From positions 1-32,128 of the forward strand of contig JALHRK010000024.1 of NCBI GenBank assembly GCA_022841505.1: a stretch of DNA of 32,128 bases, read 5' to 3'. The position numbers and the translations under genes were made by a program. This DNA comes from Saprospiraceae bacterium. GTDB taxonomy: Bacteria > Bacteroidota > Bacteroidia > Chitinophagales > Saprospiraceae. Shown one piece after another: positions 25,010-32,128 of this stretch (position 1 is its first letter; each line of letters opens with the position of its first letter). The notes beneath the pieces were generated by a model. It saw nothing but the letters and a program-made list of their open reading frames with translations, ran no database searches and was not told the DNA's origin.

Positions 25010-28000
25010 ATGAACTTACTTCTACGCGCTCTTTGGCGATGTAGTCTTATGTTGCTGCTGACCGGGCAGCTTCAGGCACAATCGCTGATACATTACTGGA
25101 ATTTCAACAATTCAGTGGATGAATCAGCTTTGCTAACCCCTACATTGAGCCTAACTGGCGGCGCGTCTATCGCGCATGTTCCCGGTAGTCTCAGTGCCAT
25201 TCAAGCTACGAGCAATACCGGCCAGGGCTTTGATACATCCAACCCGAACGCCCGAAATGGCGATCCGGCTGCTTCCCATCTGCGATTCAACGACCCCATT
25301 GGTGGCGCTTTGTTGTTTACCCTGCCCACCACAGGCTACCAACAAATTGTGATTCGATATGCCACACGCCGGTCGGGTTCAGGGGCCGGAATACAAAAAA
25401 TTGAATACTCCGTAAATGGCCTTGATTTCGACAGCCTCACCGTAGTAGAACCCGCAAACGGCGATCCTACTTTGCAAACGCTTGATTTTTCAGGTATTCC
25501 CACCGTAAATGACAACCCGGATTTTCAAATCCGCATCACTTTCCAGCAAGGGGCCGGCGGCGCCGGCGGTAACAACCGATTCGACAACTTTACCTTAGAT
25601 GGCGCACCGCTTGGCGCGGATGCATTGCCTCCTACCGTAGTTTTTGAACCATTAAATGGCGCTTTAGATGTTGCTGTTGACGTTCAGCCGACGGTGACCT
25701 TCAGTGAAGCAATCCGGTTGATTTCCAATGCGCCTGTGCTCAATGAAGATATTCAGAACTTGCTTGAGTTTCGCCTTGGCGATGCATCAGGCAACCCGGT
25801 GTTATTCTCCGGAACGATTAATGGAGCGGTAATTACCCTGACGCCGGAAAGCGCACTGGAAAATGGACAGACCTATTACCTCGCCCTCAAGGCAGGGGTC
25901 GTTGAAGATACCTCCGACAATGCAATTACCGATGTACTGTCCGCTTCTTTTACCACCATCGTGCCTCAAACCGCTTTCCAGCCCGGCGACATCGTCCCCG
26001 TCGCTTACCGGATGAACGCCACTGGCGGCGAAGATGAAGTGGCTTTGCTGACTTTCGTCAATATCTTGCCGGGTACTAAAATTCGTTTGACCGATGCCAA
26101 ATACACCGACAATGCTCAGCCGCAGTGCGCGGGTGGGATCACCTGGACTTCTCCGGCTCAGATTGTTCCTGCAGGAACGGTTTTTGTCATCCAAAATGAC
26201 GCCGGCGCAGCAAGTATTGGTACCGTAACCGGCGCAACGTTCGGACTCAGCTCTGGTGGCGACCAGGTCATTGTGTATACAGGCACGCCGCAATCTCCCG
26301 ATTATCTCACCGCGCTCAGTTCCAATGCCTGGGTGGCGACTTTGGCCGCCTGCAGTGGTAGTTTTTCCAAACTTCCTGCCGGTCTTCAGGATTCTGTTAC
26401 GGCAATTAACCTGAGTACGGCTCCCGGTAATGTCGCAGGAAATACCGTCAATGGGTATTATAGCGGGCCACAAGACGGCACCGTACAGGAACTCCGCGCT
26501 GCGATCCTCAACCCAGGCAACTGGAACGGGATTGCCGGTGGAAATCCTCCACAGGTTTGGCCACAGTGGAATTTCCCGGGAGCGCCGCAGGTCGTCAAAG
26601 CAACCGTCACTTCCGGAACAACCATCGAGTTGGTCTTCAACAACGACCTCAATGCTGCATCAGCTACGGATTTGTTGAACTATCAGGGCATTGCGGACCT
26701 GGCAACAGCAGCGCTTACAGACAATGGCAGCTTGAACGATACGGTAACGCTGACCTATTCGACGCCTTTTGTACTCGGAAATACCTACACGCTAACCGTT
26801 TCCGGCGTGGTAGACGCTGAAGGAAGAGCGATGGTAGATGTCTTTAATTTTACGTTTGAATACATCACCCGAATTGCATTTGTAAATCGTTTTGTTTCTA
26901 TTTCAGAGGATGGCGGCAGCGCAAAAATCAGCCTTTCCATAGAAAACCCTTCTACGGGCGCCAGTGCGGATTTGGTTTACAAAACCGGCGTTTTCAGCAC
27001 AGCGGATTTCAACGACCTGCTGTCTGCACCGGTCACAACCACACTGGATTTCAGCAGTGGAAACACCATTGAATTGGAAATTCCAATCTTAGACGACCAG
27101 GTAGGGGAGCAGGATGAATATTTGGTGTTTGCGCTGGAAAACGTGAACGGCGCTGTCGTGCAGGGCAATCCTTTCTTTACCCTTTACATCCGCGATAACG
27201 ACCGGCAGGCGCCGGTTGCGTCGAAAGCGGTAGAACTTGAATTTGTGGGAAGGTATACCGTGGCGAACCCGAACGATGCAGAAGGATTGGCCGAAATTGT
27301 TGCCTACGATCCCGGTTCGAAGCGCTTGTTTACCATCAGCACAGGCCTTAAAGCATTTGATATTGTAGATTTTTCCAACCCGGCTGCGCCAGCGTTAATT
27401 CAGCAAATAGACATTTCTACTTATGGCATTGGCATTACGAGCATTGCTGTGAAAAATGGAATGGTTGCGGTCTGTGTGCCGGGTACTTCCAATGAACAGG
27501 AAAACGGATCGGTTGTGTTTTTTGACGTGAATGGCGTTTTTCAAAACGCGGTGGCTATTGGTGCATTACCCGACATGATTACCTTTACGCCTGATGGCCA
27601 GTTAGTGCTTACCGCAAATGAAGGCCAACCCAATGCCACGTACACCATTGATCCGGAAGGTTCGGTCAGCATCATTGACATCAGCGGGGGCATTGCCGGG
27701 CTGACACAGGATCAGGTGGTTACGGCAGATTTTACGGCTTTTAACGCGCAGGAAGCTGAACTTCAGGCTGCTGGTGTCCGTAAATTATTTGCGGCAAGCA
27801 CCTTTGCTCAGGATTTTGAACCAGAATACATTACCATTGCTGCTGATGGAAGCAGAGCCTGGGTAACCTTGCAGGAAAACAATGCAGTTGCTGAGTTGGA
27901 TCTGCTTACGAAAACCTTCACATCCATCCGCCCTTTGGGGACTAAAGACCATAGTGCCTTCGGCAACGGGTTGGACGTATCCGACCAAAGCGGGGTGATC

Positions 28001-31000
28001 CATATTGCCAATTATCCATTGAAAGGGTTTTACCTGCCCGATGCGATTGGAAACTATTCAGTTGGGAATACGACTTATTTGGTCACCGCCAACGAAGGCG
28101 ACGAAAAAGAATACGACGGCTTCAACGAACGATCCACGGTTGCATCTTTAACCCTGGATTCCCTGGCTTTTCCCAACGCGCAGGTGTTACAGGAAAACCA
28201 TAATCTTGGGCGTTTTCGGGTGTCGAACCTGCAAGGAGATACCGACGGCGACGGCGATTTTGATGAATTGTATTGCGTAGGCGCCCGTTCTTTCTCCATT
28301 TGGAATGCGGAAACCGGTACGTTGGTCTACGACAGCGGCGATGATTTTGAAAAGATCACCGCTGCAGATCCTTACACGGCGCCAATTTTTAATGCAGACA
28401 ACGAAGGCAATGGTTTTAAAGGGCGCAGCCGCGCCAAAGGCCCGGAACCAGAAGGATTGACACTGGCTACCATTCGGGACCGCACTTATGCATTTGTTAC
28501 GCTGGAACGCATCGGCGGCGTCATGGTTTACGACATTACCGATCCGGCAGGCATCACTTTTGTTGATTATAAAAACTCCCGCGACAACACCACCTTCGCC
28601 GGCGATAACGGGCCGGAAGGAATTATTTATATCGCTCCTTCAGACAGCCCCGACGGCAATGCCTACGTGATCAGTGCAAACGAATTGAGTGGCACGCTGG
28701 CTGTTTTTAACCTGAATACGGCGCCCAAAGTTACTTTTCTGGATGATGTAGTGGCCTACACGGAAGGCGATGGCGAGGTGGAGCTCAAAATTGCTGTTGA
28801 AAAAACGGGCCCTGCCGGCGCCGTGACGCTTCAGGTTTTGGAGGCTACTACGGCAACATCGGGCGACGATTATGTTTTGGCGACGACGACCATTGCTATT
28901 CCGGCTAATGCTGCGGATACCTTCTCCATCACGCTGAATCTGCCGGATAACGGCAATTTATCAGGCGGAAAGTACCTCGTGCTGGCCATCGCTGACGATC
29001 AGAACGCCATTCCCGGAAGCATCCGGGAGCAGGTTATCCTCATTCAGGACAACGACATCGAAGCGCCCGCTGCTCAGGCGGATCCATTTGTTAGCATGCG
29101 GCATTTGGGCAGTTTTGCAGGCAATCCGGCAGGAGGCTCTGCGGAAATCTCTGCTTATGATCCTGCGTCTAAGCGACTGTTTGTGACCAACATTACGAAT
29201 GGAACCTTAGATATTCTCGATTTCAGCAATCCTGTAGCCGCAACTCCGGTCTCCAGCATAGACATGACGCCTTATGGCGGAGGAATCAATTCTGTGGCGG
29301 TCAAAAATGGCTTTGTAGCGGCTGCCGTTCAAGGCAATTCCACGGCTGAGGACGGAAAAGTTGTGTTTTTTGACACCGACGGGAATTTCCTGAATAGTGT
29401 GCCCGTAGGCAATTTGCCGGATATGGTCATTTTTAGCAATGACGGCGTTCGGGTGCTTACCGCAAACGAAGGAGAACCCAACAGCGATTATACGATTGAC
29501 CCGTTGGGTTCGGTTAGCATCATCAACTTATTGCCGGGTATTCCCAACCTCACATCGGATCATGTGACCACCCTGACTTTTGAGTCGTTCAATGGCGAAA
29601 TTGAAAGCCTGCGCGCTGCCGGGGTCCGCATTTTTGGCCCGAATGCCACGGTGGCATCCGACCTCGAACCGGAATACATCTGCATCAGCTCCGATGATAA
29701 AACAGCTTTGGTGACGTTGCAGGAAAACAATGCCATCGCCGTTGTGAACCTGGAAACCCTGCAAATCGAAGAAATTCGCCCGCTTGGATACAAAGACCAC
29801 GCTCAGGTGGCGAACATGCTCGATGCTTCTGACCGGGGCGGCCGGATTTTCCTGGCACCCTGGAACATCAAAGGCGCATACATGCCCGATGCAATCGAAT
29901 GTTTTGAAACCGGCGGCATTACTTATGCCATTACGGCCAATGAAGGCGATGCCAGGGAATACGACCCGCTCGTTGAATCGGTTCGACTGAAAGACCTTGC
30001 GCTGGATTCCCTTGCTTTCCCGGATGCCCGGTTCCTGCAAAAGGACGAATTGCTGGGCCGCCTGAATGTGACAAGTGCTTCCGGCGATACCGATGGAGAT
30101 GGCGAACTGGACGAAATATACGCGTTCGGTGGGCGTTCTGTCACCATTTGGAACACCAGCACCGGTGAACCGGTCTGGGACAGTGGCAGCGACCTCGAGC
30201 GCATCACTGCAAACGACCCGGTCTGGGGAAGCATCTTCAACGCCAGCAACGGCGCTTCCGCTTCCTTCAAAAACCGGAGCGACGACAAAGGCCCTGAGCC
30301 GGAAGCTGTGTTGATTGCCAATATCGAAGGTCGCCAGTTTGCCTTTATTGGACTTGAACGGATCGGCGGCGTTGTTTTATACGAAGTGAGCAACCCGGCA
30401 AATCCTGAGTTTATTCAATACATCAACACCCGCAACCTTGGCGATTTAGGCCCTGAAGGCATGGTCTTTATTCCAAAAGAAGAAAGTCCGAATGGCCGGA
30501 ACCTGCTGGTGTTGTCGAATGAAATCAGCGGCACGCTCAGTGTTTTCCAAATCGAACTCGACCGCACCAACAACGACGAAGTTGCCCTCGAAACGTTCGA
30601 CTACAATACCACAACACCGATTGTTGATTTTCAGGATGCGACCATTTTTGAAGGCGGAATTTCCGGACTGCACTACATTCCGGGTACCGACAAGGAGTTT
30701 TACGCAGTAGGCGACCGCGGCCCAAATGCCGATGCCAGCTTGCATCCCAACGCAACGGGTACCACCCTGCTGTTTCCTGCGCCGGATTATGCGCCTAAAG
30801 TGACGCGTTTCAAGGCTGAGAACGGAGTTTGGAATATCCAGAGCATTGAACCGCTCAGACGTCCGGGAGGCGCTGCTATAAGCGGCTTGCCATTGCCCGC
30901 AGGCGCCGGCTCAACGGGTGAAACGGCCTGGGCTGACACTACGCCTGTTGTCCTGACTCCTGACATTTGGGGCATGGACAGCGAAGGAATTGTGGAAGAC

Positions 31001-32128
31001 AACCAGGGCAATCTCTGGTTTTGCGACGAATACGGCGCTTCGGTTTGGAAAGTGAACAAAACGACGCTCGAAGTCATCAAACGCTACACGCCATTTCCCA
31101 CAGAAACAGAAGACGCACCGCTGCCGGCTGCCATTGGCAGGCGTCGCGCCAACCGGGGCTTTGAAGGCATTGCCTACACCCCGAATGGCAAAATTTACGC
31201 ATTTGTGCAAAGTCCGGCTGATAATCCAAACACGGCTGCGGGCAACAGCGGTCGCCTGCTGCGCATGGTGGAAATTGACCCGGAAACGGATGCAGTACGC
31301 CAGTTTGCATACGAAATCAACCCGCAAACCGGACAAATCCGTACCCGCGACTGGAAAATCGGCGACCTGGTAGCCGTGAACAACGACGAATTTTTGTTGA
31401 TTGAACACGCAGAGCGCAATGGCTGGAATGTGAAAAACATCTACAAAATTAATATTGCCAACGCCACGCCGCTCAGCACGGAAGATTACAATGGCCAAAC
31501 AATGGAGCAAGTCGGAACGGCGGCCAACCTCGCTGCTTTTGGCGTAAATGTCGTTGAAAAAGAATTGGTATTGGACTTGCTCGAAGCAGGCTGGGATCTG
31601 ACGCACGACAAGCCGGAAGGTTTGACGATTCTCAATGACAGTACCATTGCCGTTGTTAATGACAATGATTTTGGCATCAATAGCCCGGCGGGAGACGGTT
31701 CAATTGTGTATACCGGAAAAACGACCCGCCTGTATATTTTTGGCCTGAGAAACGGATTGGATTACCAATCTCCCTATTGCAGCTACGATTTCCCGCAAAG
31801 TTCGGTTGAAGATTGCGCAGGAGAAACTGTGGTACTGGACGCCGGGGCAGATTTCGACGCCTACCAGTGGAGCGACAACTCCACCGACCAAATGCTTGAA
31901 GTGACCAGTGCAGGAACTTATGCGGTGACGGTTACCAACGCAGTCGGCTGTAAATCGGGCGATGCGGTAACTGTAGTCTTTAATCCGACTTCTGCATCCG
32001 AACAAAGCTTTGGGGTATGTCCCGGAGAAGTAGTTGAGTTTAATGGCGCTATCCTGATGGCCGGCGATACAGTACAATTCGTGTTGACCAACGCTTTTGG
32101 TTGCGATTCTGTACTGACCATTTCGGCT
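25010..32128 (+). CDS. Giant secreted multidomain protein with duplicated propeller block and phytase-like esterase domain (3' end outside window)
   Basis: At least 2373 codons, open to the window end with no break. Residues 1-24 form a signal peptide (LMLLLTGQLQAQ). Then follow: an N-terminal beta-rich region (25-200), a Big_5-like Ig domain (about 203-318), a lamin-tail-like region (321-523), a second Ig-like domain (525-617), a Calx-beta-like domain (622-732), a choice-of-anchor-I-like propeller (740-1237), a second Calx-beta (1242-1352), a second propeller (1353-1853), a phytase-like esterase domain of PF13449 type (about 1863-2252; GISGLHYIPG, DSEGIVEDNQGNLWFCDEYG, NRGFEGIAYTPNG), and a PKD-like stretch near 2263-2322. 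A T9SS domain is expected beyond the window. DGDG loops near 1080 and 1695 suggest calcium binding. It may be a surface hydrolase or adhesin; which one is not decided here. Confidence 0.88.
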   Translation, partial: MNLLLRALWRCSLMLLLTGQLQAQSLIHYWNFNNSVDESALLTPTLSLTGGASIAHVPGSLSAIQATSNTGQGFDTSNPNARNGDPAASHLRFNDPIGGALLFTLPTTGYQQIVIRYATRRSGSGAGIQKIEYSVNGLDFDSLTVVEPANGDPTLQTLDFSGIPTVNDNPDFQIRITFQQGAGGAGGNNRFDNFTLDGAPLGADALPPTVVFEPLNGALDVAVDVQPTVTFSEAIRLISNAPVLNEDIQNLLEFRLGDASGNPVLFSGTINGAVITLTPESALENGQTYYLALKAGVVEDTSDNAITDVLSASFTTIVPQTAFQPGDIVPVAYRMNATGGEDEVALLTFVNILPGTKIRLTDAKYTDNAQPQCAGGITWTSPAQIVPAGTVFVIQNDAGAASIGTVTGATFGLSSGGDQVIVYTGTPQSPDYLTALSSNAWVATLAACSGSFSKLPAGLQDSVTAINLSTAPGNVAGNTVNGYYSGPQDGTVQELRAAILNPGNWNGIAGGNPPQVWPQWNFPGAPQVVKATVTSGTTIELVFNNDLNAASATDLLNYQGIADLATAALTDNGSLNDTVTLTYSTPFVLGNTYTLTVSGVVDAEGRAMVDVFNFTFEYITRIAFVNRFVSISEDGGSAKISLSIENPSTGASADLVYKTGVFSTADFNDLLSAPVTTTLDFSSGNTIELEIPILDDQVGEQDEYLVFALENVNGAVVQGNPFFTLYIRDNDRQAPVASKAVELEFVGRYTVANPNDAEGLAEIVAYDPGSKRLFTISTGLKAFDIVDFSNPAAPALIQQIDISTYGIGITSIAVKNGMVAVCVPGTSNEQENGSVVFFDVNGVFQNAVAIGALPDMITFTPDGQLVLTANEGQPNATYTIDPEGSVSIIDISGGIAGLTQDQVVTADFTAFNAQEAELQAAGVRKLFAASTFAQDFEPEYITIAADGSRAWVTLQENNAVAELDLLTKTFTSIRPLGTKDHSAFGNGLDVSDQSGVIHIANYPLKGFYLPDAIGNYSVGNTTYLVTANEGDEKEYDGFNERSTVASLTLDSLAFPNAQVLQENHNLGRFRVSNLQGDTDGDGDFDELYCVGARSFSIWNAETGTLVYDSGDDFEKITAADPYTAPIFNADNEGNGFKGRSRAKGPEPEGLTLATIRDRTYAFVTLERIGGVMVYDITDPAGITFVDYKNSRDNTTFAGDNGPEGIIYIAPSDSPDGNAYVISANELSGTLAVFNLNTAPKVTFLDDVVAYTEGDGEVELKIAVEKTGPAGAVTLQVLEATTATSGDDYVLATTTIAIPANAADTFSITLNLPDNGNLSGGKYLVLAIADDQNAIPGSIREQVILIQDNDIEAPAAQADPFVSMRHLGSFAGNPAGGSAEISAYDPASKRLFVTNITNGTLDILDFSNPVAATPVSSIDMTPYGGGINSVAVKNGFVAAAVQGNSTAEDGKVVFFDTDGNFLNSVPVGNLPDMVIFSNDGVRVLTANEGEPNSDYTIDPLGSVSIINLLPGIPNLTSDHVTTLTFESFNGEIESLRAAGVRIFGPNATVASDLEPEYICISSDDKTALVTLQENNAIAVVNLETLQIEEIRPLGYKDHAQVANMLDASDRGGRIFLAPWNIKGAYMPDAIECFETGGITYAITANEGDAREYDPLVESVRLKDLALDSLAFPDARFLQKDELLGRLNVTSASGDTDGDGELDEIYAFGGRSVTIWNTSTGEPVWDSGSDLERITANDPVWGSIFNASNGASASFKNRSDDKGPEPEAVLIANIEGRQFAFIGLERIGGVVLYEVSNPANPEFIQYINTRNLGDLGPEGMVFIPKEESPNGRNLLVLSNEISGTLSVFQIELDRTNNDEVALETFDYNTTTPIVDFQDATIFEGGISGLHYIPGTDKEFYAVGDRGPNADASLHPNATGTTLLFPAPDYAPKVTRFKAENGVWNIQSIEPLRRPGGAAISGLPLPAGAGSTGETAWADTTPVVLTPDIWGMDSEGIVEDNQGNLWFCDEYGASVWKVNKTTLEVIKRYTPFPTETEDAPLPAAIGRRRANRGFEGIAYTPNGKIYAFVQSPADNPNTAAGNSGRLLRMVEIDPETDAVRQFAYEINPQTGQIRTRDWKIGDLVAVNNDEFLLIEHAERNGWNVKNIYKINIANATPLSTEDYNGQTMEQVGTAANLAAFGVNVVEKELVLDLLEAGWDLTHDKPEGLTILNDSTIAVVNDNDFGINSPAGDGSIVYTGKTTRLYIFGLRNGLDYQSPYCSYDFPQSSVEDCAGETVVLDAGADFDAYQWSDNSTDQMLEVTSAGTYAVTVTNAVGCKSGDAVTVVFNPTSASEQSFGVCPGEVVEFNGAILMAGDTVQFVLTNAFGCDSVLTISA
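26882..30569 (+). repeat. Internal tandem duplication of a Calx-beta plus propeller block
   Basis: Two blocks of about 1.85 kb (roughly 26882-28718 and 28742-30569) encode the same domain order. Matching landmarks lie about 617-619 codons apart: AYDPGSKRLF against AYDPASKRLF (1851 bases), LTANEGQPNATYTIDP against LTANEGEPNSDYTIDP, and GDTDGDGDFDELY against GDTDGDGELDEIY. The copies are clearly diverged, so the duplication is old. Confidence 0.85.

Noticed and set aside
30911-31606. 231-codon open frame on the minus strand, and a similar one at 25802-26473
   Set aside because: Both are opposite the giant secreted protein, whose frame has clear domain matches; the minus-strand translations look like no known protein.

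Overview
The window reads as a chromosomal segment of a Bacteroidota bacterium, most likely Saprospiraceae or a close relative. This is inferred from C-terminal type IX secretion (T9SS) sorting domains, a SusC/SusD pair, FAD- and TonB-linked nutrient genes of Bacteroidota type, and promoter boxes close to the Bacteroidota consensus TAnnTTTG. All eleven complete genes and the two genes cut by the window edges lie on the + strand. No rRNA, tRNA, CRISPR array or insertion sequence was seen, and no intergenic gap exceeds about 240 bases.

Region 1 (1-4543) is a tandem array of at least three paralogous T9SS cargo proteins: one truncated by the window start and two complete. They share a near-identical C-terminal sorting domain and a cysteine-bearing module of about 205 residues, present once in the second protein and twice in the third. 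By eye this region is more AT-rich than what follows. It ends at a strong hairpin (4598-4626).

Region 2 (4657-9088) holds an RlmL-type THUMP/SAM rRNA methyltransferase. It is followed by a secreted vanadium-dependent haloperoxidase that retains all recognisable vanadate-site residues and carries four 67-residue MopE-like metal-binding repeats plus a T9SS sorting domain.

Region 3 (about 9134-19823) looks like one six-gene operon with short gaps, a good promoter box at its head and a terminator at its end. The order is two YncE-propeller/phosphoesterase fusions (one with a cleavable signal, one a lipoprotein), a TonB-dependent receptor, a FAD-dependent oxidoreductase of the phosphonate-associated type, a phosphonatase-like HAD hydrolase, and a DUF5690-type multi-pass membrane protein. 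I read it as a candidate route for organophosphonate or phosphonate-ester use: outer-membrane uptake, periplasmic ester cleavage, inner-membrane transport, oxidative deamination, then C-P cleavage. The chain is inference; the gene families and their order are what the sequence shows.

Region 4 (19921-32128) has a SusC/SusD pair with its own promoter box and terminator. It is followed by a very large secreted multidomain protein (at least 2373 residues, running off the window end). That protein contains a duplicated Calx-beta plus choice-of-anchor-I-like propeller block and a phytase-like esterase domain. A perfect 13-bp inverted repeat spans its upstream region, and one arm overlaps the Shine-Dalgarno sequence. 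The phytase-like domain raises the possibility that this region too concerns phosphorus compounds, but nothing here proves it.
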